Source: Alphaproteobacteria bacterium (GTDB lineage: Bacteria > Pseudomonadota > Alphaproteobacteria > Rhodospirillales > Rhodospirillaceae). Taken from it: a stretch of DNA of 17,922 nt. Below are positions 1-8,888 of the stretch, one piece after another (within the stretch, counting starts at the first letter, position 1; the number at the start of each line of letters is the position of its first letter). The DNA is taken from NCBI GenBank assembly GCA_015228695.1, contig JADGDA010000023.1, positions 1-17,922 on the forward strand. Reading direction: 5' to 3'. The position numbers and the translations under genes were made by a program. Under the pieces are notes generated by a model, which saw only the letters and a list, made by a program, of their open reading frames with translations, was not told the DNA's origin and ran no database searches.

Positions 1-777
1 CTTTGGGCAAGTGAAAACGGCCATTTCGATAAGATCGAGGCCCATCTGTCCCGGAAAAGCGGCCTCTGGAATTACGTGAACCTGGAGGCGACGGTCGGGG
101 ACGGCAAGGCGGTCTCGGTGTGGGTGGTGCCGGGGTCCCCCGAGCGCCGGATCGAGGTCGCGGCGGAGGATGCGGGGGACGTCCTGCGCGCCCTCGGGAT
201 TTTCGAGACCATGATCGGGGGCAAGCTGGAGATCAAGGGGACCATCGATGCCTCCGACACGACGAAAGGTATCTGCTCCATCACCGACTACCGGGTGATC
301 AAGGCTCCCCTCCTGGCGCGTCTTCTGACCGTGGCGGCGCTGACCGGCATTCTCGAATCGCTCACCGGAGACGGCCTGCGCTTCACCCATCTCGAATTGC
401 CCTTCACCCGCGCCGATGGCGTCCTGACCATCTCCGACGCCCAGGCCTACGGCCCGTCGCTCGGGCTGACCGCCAAGGGCAAGGTGCATTCGGCGAGGGA
501 ACAGATCGATATCGAGGGCACCGTCGTGCCGGCCTATGTGCTCAACAGCCTTCTGGGCAAGATTCCCCTGGTGGGCGATCTGCTGACCGGCGAGAAGGGC
601 GGCGGGGTTTTTGCCGCGAATTACAGCCTGAAAGGCCCCATGGCCGACCCGGCGGTCAGCGTCAACCCGCTTTCCGTGCTGACTCCGGGCTTTCTGCGCA
701 AGCTGTTCCATGTGTTCGACGACAAGGAGGACACGGACGGCAAGGAGAAGGAAAAAGAAACATCCCAGCCGGAATGA
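1..777 (+). CDS. AsmA/YhdP-like protein, C-terminal part (5' end outside window)
   Basis: The frame is open from the first base, so only the last 258 codons are present. The visible part is rich in beta-strand-like alternating residues. It ends in a hallmark stretch: a 'GTVVPAYVLNSLLGKIPLVG' segment, then 'GGGVFAANYSLKGPMADPAV' and 'NPLSVLTPGFLRKLF'. This is typical of the C-terminal AsmA-like/DUF3971 region of YhdP-type proteins. These are large envelope proteins with one N-terminal membrane anchor and a long beta-groove, implicated in phospholipid transport between the inner and outer membranes. The last 20 or so residues are charged (DDKEDTDGKEKEKE) and probably disordered. The gene ends in TGA 79 bp before trpS. 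The family call is good; the exact member is not settled because the N-terminal two thirds are missing. Confidence 0.85.
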   Translation, partial: LWASENGHFDKIEAHLSRKSGLWNYVNLEATVGDGKAVSVWVVPGSPERRIEVAAEDAGDVLRALGIFETMIGGKLEIKGTIDASDTTKGICSITDYRVIKAPLLARLLTVAALTGILESLTGDGLRFTHLELPFTRADGVLTISDAQAYGPSLGLTAKGKVHSAREQIDIEGTVVPAYVLNSLLGKIPLVGDLLTGEKGGGVFAANYSLKGPMADPAVSVNPLSVLTPGFLRKLFHVFDDKEDTDGKEKEKETSQPE

Positions 778-784
778 CGGGTAG

Positions 785-805
785 GGAGGCGGCTTGACCG
801 CCTCC
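785..805 (+). terminator. 8-bp GC hairpin between the AsmA-like gene and trpS
   Basis: GGAGGCGG (785-792) and CCGCCTCC (798-805) pair perfectly around the 5-base loop CTTGA, beginning 8 bases after the AsmA-like stop codon. No U-run follows, so it may slow or stop transcription only weakly, or protect the mRNA end. A possible -35-like TTGACC (794-799) lies inside it, with no convincing -10. The left arm can alternatively pair with CCTCCC at 819-824. Confidence 0.35.
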
Positions 806-855
806 GGCATCTGGGGTACCTCCCGCCGTGCCGCTGTCTCTTCATAAGGATCGTC

Positions 856-1854
856 ATGGGCCGCATCTTCTCGGGCGTTCAGCCCACCGGAAATCTTCAT
901 CTCGGCAATTATCTGGGGGCGATCCGCAACTGGGTCCGGCTCCAGCATTCGTTCGAGTGCCTGTTCTGCATCGTGGATCTGCACGCGATCACGGTGTGGC
1001 AGGACCCGGCGGAGCTGCGCAAGAGCACCCGCGAGGTCGCCGCCGGTCTGCTGGCCGCGGGGATCGATCCCGCGCGCAACGTCGTGTTTCACCAAAGCTC
1101 CGTTCCCGGCCACGCGCAACTGGCATGGGTGTTCAACTGCGTGGCTCGGCTGGGGTGGCTCAACCGCATGACCCAGTTCAAGGAGAAGGCCGGAAAGGAC
1201 CGGGAGAACGCCTCGGTCGGGCTCTATGCCTATCCGAACCTGATGGCCGCCGATATCCTGCTCTACAAGGCGACCCATGTGCCGGTGGGCGAGGACCAGA
1301 AGCAGCATCTGGAACTGGCCCGCGACATCGCCCAGAAATTCAACAACGATTTCGGCGTCGGGACCTTCCCCGTGCCCGAGCCGTTGATTCTGGGGCCGGC
1401 GGCCCGGGTCATGAGCCTGCGCGACGGAACCCGGAAGATGAGCAAGTCGGACCCGTCGGATTATTCCCGCATCAACATGACCGACGACGCCGACGCCATC
1501 GCCCTCAAGGTGCGCAAGGCCAAGACCGACCCGGAGCCGTTGCCCGACACCCTTGCCGGACTGGATGCCCGTCCGGAGGCGGCCAATCTGGTCGGCCTCT
1601 ACGCCGCTCTCCTGGACCTCGACCGGGAAGGGGCGCTGACCCGGGTGGCGGGCAGGCCGTTTTCGGAGTTCAAGGTGGAACTGACCGATGTGGCGGTTTC
1701 GGTCCTCGGCCCGATCAACGCCGAGATGAAGCGGCTGGCGGCCGATCCCGCCCATGTGGACGCCGTCCTGCGCGAGGGGGGCGAACGGGCCCGTGCCCTG
1801 GCGGCTCCGGTTCTCGACGAGGTCTTCGAGGTGGTGGGATTCCTGAAGACGTAA
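856..1854 (+). CDS. trpS: tryptophanyl-tRNA synthetase
   Basis: Class I aminoacyl-tRNA synthetase that charges tRNA-Trp with tryptophan in the cytoplasm. The N-terminus 'GRIFSGVQPTGNLHLGNYLG' carries the HIGH-type ATP-binding motif (TGNLHLGN, residues 11-18). The second signature, KMSKS, is intact at residues 194-198. Also present are 'MTQFKEKAGKD' and 'YPNLMAADILLY', both typical of bacterial TrpRS tryptophan and dimer-interface regions. The 332-residue length is normal. The ATG is preceded by AAGGA (846-850) at a 5-base spacing, which fixes the start. It is probably expressed separately from the AsmA-like gene because a hairpin lies between them. Nothing appears truncated. Confidence 0.97.
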   Translation: MGRIFSGVQPTGNLHLGNYLGAIRNWVRLQHSFECLFCIVDLHAITVWQDPAELRKSTREVAAGLLAAGIDPARNVVFHQSSVPGHAQLAWVFNCVARLGWLNRMTQFKEKAGKDRENASVGLYAYPNLMAADILLYKATHVPVGEDQKQHLELARDIAQKFNNDFGVGTFPVPEPLILGPAARVMSLRDGTRKMSKSDPSDYSRINMTDDADAIALKVRKAKTDPEPLPDTLAGLDARPEAANLVGLYAALLDLDREGALTRVAGRPFSEFKVELTDVAVSVLGPINAEMKRLAADPAHVDAVLREGGERARALAAPVLDEVFEVVGFLKT

Positions 1855-1903
1855 TCCGTGCTATGCTCGCCCCGGTCCAAGTTCCTGTCGATGCGAGGCG
1901 CAT

Positions 1904-2347
1904 ATGAGCGATGCTCCGGATCGCCTGTCCGTCACGGAGGCCGCCTTGAAGCTGGGCGTCTCCATCGATACCGTGCGCCGCCGCATCAAGTCGGGGGAGA
2001 TGGACGCGCAGCGGGACAACGTCGGCAAGTGGTGGGTGTTTGTGCCCGACGACGGGGACCCGCCGCCCGCCCGCCCGGCAAGGACGCCCCCGGCGCCCTT
2101 CCATGCCTCCGGGGCGGTCCCGGCCCGGTCCGAACTGGTCGAGCGCCTCATTTTCGAGAACGAGCGTCTGTGGGAGGTCCTTAAGGACAAGGACCAGCTC
2201 ATCCGTGATCTGGCCCTGCGCATCGCCGCGACGGGCGCCCAGGAGGACGCCCGGCAGGAGCGCGACAACGCCCGCGATCAACTGCGCGAACTCAAGCATC
2301 TGGTGGCGATGATGCTGCAAAAGGCCCGTCAGGACGAAACGGAGTGA
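1904..2347 (+). CDS. small DNA-binding protein: MerR/excisionase-type helix-turn-helix plus coiled coil
   Basis: A 147-residue protein in three parts. Residues 8-50 (LSVTEAALKLGVSIDTVRRR, then IKSGEMDAQRDNVGKWWVFV) fit a winged helix-turn-helix of the MerR/excisionase (HTH_17) type, with the recognition helix around VSIDTVRRRIKSG. Residues 51-76 are a Pro/Ala-rich linker. Residues 77-147 are charged with heptad-like spacing (LVERLIFENERLWEVLKDKD and onward), predicting a long coiled coil for dimerisation. It lacks a MerR effector domain. The start has GAGG at 1895-1898. It lies 49 bp after trpS and may be cotranscribed. I recognise the DNA-binding domain but not a named protein; the target is unknown. 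No phage integrase or transposase lies nearby, so a role as an excisionase is unlikely. Confidence 0.85.
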   Translation: MSDAPDRLSVTEAALKLGVSIDTVRRRIKSGEMDAQRDNVGKWWVFVPDDGDPPPARPARTPPAPFHASGAVPARSELVERLIFENERLWEVLKDKDQLIRDLALRIAATGAQEDARQERDNARDQLRELKHLVAMMLQKARQDETE

Positions 2348-2375
2348 ACGGGCCCGTTCCCCCGTCGTCTTTCGC

Positions 2376-2405
2376 TTGACCTTCGCTCCCGCACGCTCCA
2401 TTTAG
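2376..2405 (+). promoter_or_regulatory. weak promoter candidate for the nfu gene
   Basis: TTGACC (2376-2381) matches the -35 consensus at five of six bases and sits 62 bp before the Nfu start codon. The region 17-19 bases further on (CATTTAG) is only a poor -10 match, which is common for alphaproteobacterial housekeeping promoters. A perfect 14-base palindrome overlaps the preceding stop codon at 2346-2359. Confidence 0.25.
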
Positions 2406-2442
2406 GCTGTCATACCGAGCCCTGCGCGAGAGGAGCCCCTTC

Positions 2443-2991
2443 ATGTTCATCCAGACCGAACCGACACCCAATCCCGCAACGCTCAAATTCCTGCCCGGCC
2501 GCGGCGTCATGGCCCATGGCACCGCCGATTTTCCCAGCCGCGCCAAGGCCGCTCCGTCGCCGCTGGCGCGGCGCATCTTCGACGTGGAGGGGGTCGAGGG
2601 GGTCTTCCTCGGCTCCGACTTCGTCAGCGTGACCAAGGCCGCCGGGGTGGAGTGGGCGGAGATCAAGCCGATGGTGCTGGGCGCCATCATGGAACACTTC
2701 GTTTCCGGACAGCCGGTGGTGGAGGGGGACAAGGTCGAGTCGGTGGTCGCCGAGCACGAGGACGAGGTGGTCGGAAAGATCAAGGCTCTTCTCGACACCC
2801 GCATCCGTCCGGCCGTGGCCAAGGACGGGGGCGACATCGTGTTCCGGGAATTCCGCGACGGGGTGGTTTATCTGCGCATGCAAGGGGCCTGTTCGGGCTG
2901 CCCGAGTTCGACCGCGACGCTCAAGAACGGCATCGAGAACATGCTCCGCCATTACGTTCCGGAGGTTCGCGGCGTCCGCGCCGTGGACTGA
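2443..2991 (+). CDS. NifU-family iron-sulfur cluster carrier (Nfu-type)
   Basis: Carrier protein that receives an assembled 4Fe-4S cluster and passes it to client enzymes. The N-terminal domain begins 'MFIQTEPTPNPATLKFLPG', diagnostic of the Nfu_N domain (about residues 1-90). The C-terminal NifU-like domain (about 105-178) contains 'IRPAVAKDGGDIVF' and the cluster-binding CxxC at Cys150/Cys153 in GACSGCPSS. The 182-residue length matches mitochondrial NFU1-like proteins of alphaproteobacteria. The start has GAGAGGAG shortly upstream (2430-2437). No nif or isc genes are visible beside it, so a general maturation role is more likely than one specific to nitrogenase, although the Rnf complex downstream is rich in 4Fe-4S clusters. 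Confidence 0.93.
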   Translation: MFIQTEPTPNPATLKFLPGRGVMAHGTADFPSRAKAAPSPLARRIFDVEGVEGVFLGSDFVSVTKAAGVEWAEIKPMVLGAIMEHFVSGQPVVEGDKVESVVAEHEDEVVGKIKALLDTRIRPAVAKDGGDIVFREFRDGVVYLRMQGACSGCPSSTATLKNGIENMLRHYVPEVRGVRAVD

Positions 2992-3035
2992 TGCCGCCGC
3001 TGGAAAATCGCTCCCGAGAGGAAGTTTAGGCCCTT

Positions 3036-5042
3036 ATGCTTCTCTTCGCCGGGACGGTTTTTTCCAGCGCGTTTCTCCTTTTCCTCGTTCAACCGATCAT
3101 CGCCAAGCAGATACTGCCCTGGTTCGGGGGCTCCTCCATGGTGTGGAGCATCTGTCTGGTGTTCTTTCAGGGGGTTCTGCTGGCGGGGTACGCCTATGCG
3201 GACGGGATCGCCCGCCGTCTCACCCCGCCCGTCCAGGCGGCGGTCCACATCCTGCTGCTGTTCGCGGCGGTGGTGACCCTGCCCATCGTCGCCGACGCCT
3301 CGTGGAAGCCGACGGGCGGAGAGGACCCGACCTGGAGGATTCTCGGCCTGCTGTTCGCGACCATCGGGCTGCCCTATTTCCTCCTCTCCGCCACCGGTCC
3401 CCTGGTTCAGTCCTGGCGGGCCGGGGCCATGCGCGGAAAAACCGTCTACCGGCTGTTTTCCCTGTCCAATCTGGCGTCCCTGCTGGCCTTGGCGGGCTAT
3501 CCTTTCCTGGTGGAGCCGCACATTTCGGTGCTGGCCCAGGGCGCGATCTGGTCCGCCGTCTTTCTCTGCTTCGCCCTTCTTTGCGCCGGATCGGCGATCC
3601 TGTTCGTCCGCGACGGCCGCAGGGAGGCCGACATCGAAACCCGGGAGGGGGCGTCTCCCGGCATGCGCGAGATGGCCCTGTGGTGCGCCCTGTCGGGGAT
3701 GGGGTCGTGGATGCTTTTGGCCGTGTCCAACCACATCACCCAGGACGTGGCACCCGTTCCCTTCCTGTGGCTGCTCCCCTTGAGCCTCTACCTCGCCACC
3801 TTCGTTCTCTGCTTCGAGAGGGAAGGCTGGTATCGGCGCAACCTGTATCTGCCGGTGGTCGCCGGTCTTCTCGGCGTCTGCGCCTGGGGCTTGCAGGACG
3901 ATTCTCTGCGCTTCGAGATCAGGATCGCGGTCCCCCTCTACATGGCGGGGCTGTTTGCCCTGTGTATGTTTCTCCACGGCGAGCTTGCGAGGCGGAAGCC
4001 CGGTCCCCGCCATCTGACCCGTTACTATCTGATGCTGTCCCTGGGGGGAGCCTTGGGAGGAGCGATGGTCGGGCTGGTCGCGCCCAGGGTCCTGCCGTCC
4101 TATTACGAACTCGGGATCGGGTTCGTTCTCGTCCCGCTTCTGGCCGCCGTCCTCTTTTACCGGGGAAGCCGGGTCCTGGCCCTGGCGGCGGTGGCCTTGA
4201 GCGTTCTCTGCGCCGTCTTCCTCGCCCTTCAAGTGGCCAAGGAGTTCAGGGACACCACGGAGGTGACGCGCAATTTCCATGGACCCCTCCGTGTTCGCGA
4301 CAAAGGCCTCCATAAGGCGGGTCGCGGCGTTCGCCAGTTGCTCCATGGGGCCATTCTCCACGGGGAGCAATTCGTCGCTCCGGCGCGGCGTATGGAGCCC
4401 ACGACCTACTACGGCGTCAGCGGAGGCGTGGGCCTCCTCATCGGCGAGATGCGCGGCGCTCCCCTGCGCGTGGGGGTGATCGGTATGGGAATCGGGACCA
4501 TGGCCGCCCACGGCCGTCCCGGAGACGTCTTTCGGTTCTACGAACTCAATCCGAAGGTGATCGAAATCGCCCACCGGGAGTTTTCTTTCCTGAAGGAGAG
4601 CCGGGCGGGAATCGAGATCGTTCCGGGCGACGCCCGCCTGTCCCTGGAGGGGGAGACGCTCCAGGCCTTTGACCTGCTCGTGGTCGACGCCTTTTCCGGG
4701 GACGCCATTCCGGTCCACCTGCTGACACGGGAAGCCATGGGCCTCTATCTGCGCCACCTCAAACCGGGTGGCGTCATCGCCATTCATGTCACCAACCGAT
4801 TTCTGACGCTGGCTCCGCAGGTCCGCGTCCTGGCCCGCCTGTTCGGTTTGGAGGCGGTGCGGGTGCGCGACAAGGCTTCCGATTCGGCCTTTCTGTACCG
4901 CAGCGAGTGGGTTCTCGTCTCGCGCGATAGGGAGTTGCTGACCCGGAGAAAAATTCGGGAGAAGATCGTCCCGTTTGCGGATATCCCTGGGCTGCGTCCA
5001 TGGACGGATGACTTCAACAACCTCTTTGATATACTAAAATAA
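3036..5042 (+). CDS. polytopic membrane protein fused to a spermidine-synthase-like domain
   Basis: A 668-residue fusion. Residues 1 to about 405 contain many hydrophobic helices, beginning 'SSAFLLFLVQPIIAKQILPW', a signature of the fused MFS/spermidine-synthase family. Residues from about 425 to 668 form a Rossmann-type aminopropyl/methyltransferase-like domain. It has a nucleotide-binding-like loop 'VGVIGMGIGTMA', an acidic residue after the next strand ('FRFYELNPKVIEIA'), 'PGDARLSLE', then 'DLLVVDAFSGDAIPVHLLT' and 'HLKPGGVIAIHVTNR'. The DSSDP-like catalytic loop of true spermidine synthases is replaced by VDAFSGDAIP, so classic polyamine synthesis is doubtful. The gene begins 44 bp after nfu, with AGAGGA at 3015-3020 as a distant ribosome binding site. 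Physiological substrate unknown. Confidence 0.85.
   Translation: MLLFAGTVFSSAFLLFLVQPIIAKQILPWFGGSSMVWSICLVFFQGVLLAGYAYADGIARRLTPPVQAAVHILLLFAAVVTLPIVADASWKPTGGEDPTWRILGLLFATIGLPYFLLSATGPLVQSWRAGAMRGKTVYRLFSLSNLASLLALAGYPFLVEPHISVLAQGAIWSAVFLCFALLCAGSAILFVRDGRREADIETREGASPGMREMALWCALSGMGSWMLLAVSNHITQDVAPVPFLWLLPLSLYLATFVLCFEREGWYRRNLYLPVVAGLLGVCAWGLQDDSLRFEIRIAVPLYMAGLFALCMFLHGELARRKPGPRHLTRYYLMLSLGGALGGAMVGLVAPRVLPSYYELGIGFVLVPLLAAVLFYRGSRVLALAAVALSVLCAVFLALQVAKEFRDTTEVTRNFHGPLRVRDKGLHKAGRGVRQLLHGAILHGEQFVAPARRMEPTTYYGVSGGVGLLIGEMRGAPLRVGVIGMGIGTMAAHGRPGDVFRFYELNPKVIEIAHREFSFLKESRAGIEIVPGDARLSLEGETLQAFDLLVVDAFSGDAIPVHLLTREAMGLYLRHLKPGGVIAIHVTNRFLTLAPQVRVLARLFGLEAVRVRDKASDSAFLYRSEWVLVSRDRELLTRRKIREKIVPFADIPGLRPWTDDFNNLFDILK
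5008..5035 (+). promoter_or_regulatory. candidate sigma-70-type promoter before the peptidoglycan-binding protein gene
   Basis: TATACT (5030-5035) matches five of six -10 bases and lies in a locally A/T-rich stretch that stands out from the GC-rich surroundings. ATGACT (5008-5013) is a four-of-six -35 match at 16 bp spacing. Transcription would begin near 5042, about 34 bases before the next gene. The elements lie inside the 3' end of the preceding gene. Confidence 0.35.
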
Positions 5043-5075
5043 GACCAGTTAAAAATTGCAACGAGGTCAGCGGAC

Positions 5076-6776
5076 GTGGGCAAGGCGGGACGGAATGGAA
5101 TGGTCTGGGGGGGATTGGCGGCGGCGGCCCTGGTCGTCCTCGCGGTTTTTCCGTCCCGGCCGGCATGGAGCGCCCGCGACACGGTCGCGCTGCCTGGGGC
5201 GGCCCAGCCGGCCCTCGGCCAGCAGGGAACGCTGACGCGGCGGGCGCAGGAACTCCTCCGCGCCGCTGGTCTGTACAAAGGTCCCCTCGACGGCCGTCCC
5301 AGCCCGGCCCTGACCGACGCCATTCTCCGTTTTCAGGAAGAGGGGGGGGTGGAGAAGACCGGACTGGTCACCGAGGGTCTGATCAAAAAACTCGAAAGCG
5401 CCACCGATGTGCGCAAGCTCGAACGGCAATTGACCCAAAGCCGGGACCGGCAAACGGCGGACGCCAAGACGTCCCTGGGCCGCAGCGCGCTCCTGGCCTC
5501 GCTCGGCGGTTCTCCTCCCCGGCGGCCGCCGGTCACGCCCAAGGATGAGGCCGAATGCTTCGACCGCCCGAACGCCGCCTGTCTCGTCGCGGTCGTCCTG
5601 AACGGGGTGAAGGATGTGGACCGCGCCGAGCTGCGGGACTGGGCGCTGGGCGACGTCGTCGCCATCGGGGTCCGCGTCGGGGCGCCGGTCCTCGCACATT
5701 CCGCCCTGCTCCAGATCGACGATCCCCGCTCGACGCTTCTGGCCCTGCGCTCCATCGCGGAAAGCGAGGGCCGTGCCGGGCGGATGACCGCCGCCCTGAG
5801 CGCGGCCGCCGACATTCCCGATCCCCTGAGACGCGCCGAGGCCTATGCGTCCCTCGCCTCGATCCTGTTGAAGACGGACGATCACGGGGATGCCTTGGCG
5901 GCGGTTGACATGGCCGTCCGGTCCGCCGACACCCTGCCGGAGCCCGATCCGTCCCTGCTGGCGTCCCTGGGCGTCACCGCCGCCCAGGCCGGAGACCGCA
6001 AGCGGGCGCGGGTGCTGTTCGACGCCGCCGCGCGGTTGGGGGACGATCCGGAGCAGCGGGCGCTCGTCGCCGCCGCCATGGCCGACGCGGACGAGCCGAA
6101 GGCGGCCTTGATCCTGGCCGAGGGGATCACGGCTCCGACTCTGCGGGACTCGATTCTGGTGGCCGTGGCGAATGCCTTTTCCCGGCTGGGAGATTTCACC
6201 GCCGCCCGCGCGAAGGCGATGGAGATCGGGGCCGAGCGTTATCGGGCGGTCGCCCTGGCCGCGGTGGCCATCGACGCGGCCCGGAAGGAGGACCCGGACG
6301 AAACCCGCGCCTCCATCGACGCGGCGCGGGCCATAACGGAAAACATCCGGCTTCCCTTCGCCCGTTCCTTCGCCCAGAGCCGCGTCGCCGTCGCCATGGA
6401 GGTTTCGGGGGACGCAGAGACGGGACTCGCCATGGCCCAGGCCATCCGCGACCCGGCCTTGCGGGCTGGAAGCCTCTGGACCATCGCTACCCACCTCGGG
6501 GAGGACCATCCGCTTCTTCTCAAGGCGCGCCACCTGACCTCGGACGCCGTCGCCGCGATTCCCGATCCGGTCGTCCGCACCCGCACCCTGTGCACTCAGG
6601 CCGCCGATCTGGTGGCCCGTGGGGACGTGGGGGAGGGGCGGGCGACCCTGGCGAAGGCGGTTCTGACGGCAAAGGCCATCCCGAACACCTGGGTGCGCAT
6701 GCGGGCGCTCCTCGCCGCGGCCGAGACTTATGCCGAAATGGACGCCCCCGGGACTCGGGCGGGGGCTATTCGCTGA
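5076..6776 (+). CDS. exported protein with peptidoglycan-binding domain and helical (TPR-like) repeats
   Basis: A 566-residue protein. Residues 9-32 (MVWGGLAAAALVVLAVFPSR onward) are a signal peptide or signal anchor ending near AWSA. Residues 53-108 (L..RAQELLRAAGLYKGPLDG, then AILRFQEEGG) fit the PG_binding_1 fold. A charged stretch follows. From about residue 200 to the end it consists of short Ala/Leu/Arg-rich helix pairs such as 'ALRSIAESEGRAGRMTAALS' and 'LVAAAMADADEPKAALILAE', resembling degenerate TPR repeats. The GTG start has GAGGT at 5063-5067 with 8-base spacing; an ATG at 5100 is possible but lacks as good a site. Two cysteines near residues 168-176 (AECFDRPNAAC) could form a disulfide. 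It probably acts in the periplasm as a cell-wall-linked scaffold. No catalytic residues are recognised. Confidence 0.8.
   Translation: MGKAGRNGMVWGGLAAAALVVLAVFPSRPAWSARDTVALPGAAQPALGQQGTLTRRAQELLRAAGLYKGPLDGRPSPALTDAILRFQEEGGVEKTGLVTEGLIKKLESATDVRKLERQLTQSRDRQTADAKTSLGRSALLASLGGSPPRRPPVTPKDEAECFDRPNAACLVAVVLNGVKDVDRAELRDWALGDVVAIGVRVGAPVLAHSALLQIDDPRSTLLALRSIAESEGRAGRMTAALSAAADIPDPLRRAEAYASLASILLKTDDHGDALAAVDMAVRSADTLPEPDPSLLASLGVTAAQAGDRKRARVLFDAAARLGDDPEQRALVAAAMADADEPKAALILAEGITAPTLRDSILVAVANAFSRLGDFTAARAKAMEIGAERYRAVALAAVAIDAARKEDPDETRASIDAARAITENIRLPFARSFAQSRVAVAMEVSGDAETGLAMAQAIRDPALRAGSLWTIATHLGEDHPLLLKARHLTSDAVAAIPDPVVRTRTLCTQAADLVARGDVGEGRATLAKAVLTAKAIPNTWVRMRALLAAAETYAEMDAPGTRAGAIR
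6744..6766. terminator. GC hairpin at the convergent gene junction
   Basis: GCCCCCG (6744-6750) and CGGGGGC (6760-6766) pair perfectly around a 9-base loop. The structure sits in the last codons of the + strand gene and touches the stop codon of the minus-strand glutathione S-transferase gene. It could act as a shared bidirectional terminator, but there is no U-run on either side and the arms are also coding. Confidence 0.3.
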
Positions 6777-7392
6777 TCGCCTTCGCCGCCCACTCCTGCA
6801 TTGCGGGCAGGGACTGGATGGCTTCGACATAGGCCGTCGGGAACGGGTCCAACGCTACGCCGTAGGTGGCGAAGCGGGTCACCACGGGCGCGTACATGGC
6901 GTCGGCGATGGTGAAATGGCCGAAGAGAAAGCGCCCGCCGCCGCCGAAACGGGCATGGCAATCGGACCACAGCGAGGTGATGCGGGCGATGTCGTGGGCC
7001 ACCTCGGGCGTCATGCCTTCCCCCGGCTTGCGGGAGCGCACGTCCATGGGCATGTTCTGACGAAGGCTGGAGAATCCCGCGTGCATCTCGCAGCTCACGG
7101 CGCGGGCGACGGCGCGGGCGGCGCGGTCTTCGGGCCACAGGCCCGCGTCGGGAAATATCTCGGCCGCGTACTCGCAGATGGCGAGGGATTCCCAGACCGT
7201 CAGGGTTCCGTGGCGCAACAGGGGCACCTTTCCGGAAGGGGAGTGCAGGGCGATTTCCGCCTTGGTTTCCGGGCGGCGGAGGTGGATGGTCTCCTCCGAG
7301 AACGCGGCTCCCGCCATCTTGAGAGCGAGCCATGGACGCAGCGACCAGGAGGAGATGTTCCGGTCTCCGATCACGAGAGTCATGTCCGTCAT
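6766..7392 (-). CDS. glutathione S-transferase family protein
   Basis: A 208-residue protein with the two-domain cytosolic GST plan. The N-terminal thioredoxin-like domain starts 'TLVIGDRNISSWSLRPWLAL', with the likely glutathione-activating Ser14/Ser15. It continues with the cis-proline loop 'GKVPLLRHG' (Val56-Pro57) and the gamma-glutamyl-binding pair 'WESLAICEY' (Glu68-Ser69). The C-terminal helical domain contains the N-capping-like stretch 'GHFTIADAMYAPVVTRF'. The NISSWSLRPW signature resembles the YfcF/stringent-starvation-like GST subgroup common in alphaproteobacteria. A GGAGGGGGG-type site lies 5' of the start on the minus strand. The 3' end overlaps the convergent + strand gene by 11 bp. 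Substrate not predictable. Confidence 0.9.
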   Translation of the reverse strand: MTDMTLVIGDRNISSWSLRPWLALKMAGAAFSEETIHLRRPETKAEIALHSPSGKVPLLRHGTLTVWESLAICEYAAEIFPDAGLWPEDRAARAVARAVSCEMHAGFSSLRQNMPMDVRSRKPGEGMTPEVAHDIARITSLWSDCHARFGGGGRFLFGHFTIADAMYAPVVTRFATYGVALDPFPTAYVEAIQSLPAMQEWAAKAISE

Positions 7393-7508
7393 TCCGATCC
7401 CCCCTCCCCCGACGCGGGCACCATCGATGCGGGGAGGATTTGACCACGGGCACCGGGCGGTGGCAAGAGTGGCGGGAAACGGGCGAATGAATATTTGGGG
7501 AGGCGGCG

Positions 7509-8884
<1,376 letters not shown>

Positions 8885-8888
<4 letters not shown>

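Noticed and set aside
1862..1867. TATGCT as a possible -10 before the helix-turn-helix gene.
   Set aside because: The matching -35 position (around 1839-1845) has no good hexamer, and the gene is close enough to trpS to be cotranscribed.
2346..2359. Perfect 14-base palindrome GAACGGGCCCGTTC overlapping the stop of the helix-turn-helix gene.
   Set aside because: It has no loop, so it cannot fold well as a hairpin, and no T-run follows. It could be an operator, but there is no second copy or other support.
2952..4787. A 611-codon open frame on the minus strand opposite nfu and the fused membrane/synthase-like gene.
   Set aside because: Its translation is Gly/Gln/Asp/Arg-rich low-complexity sequence typical of an antisense shadow in high-GC DNA, while the + strand frames encode recognisable families.
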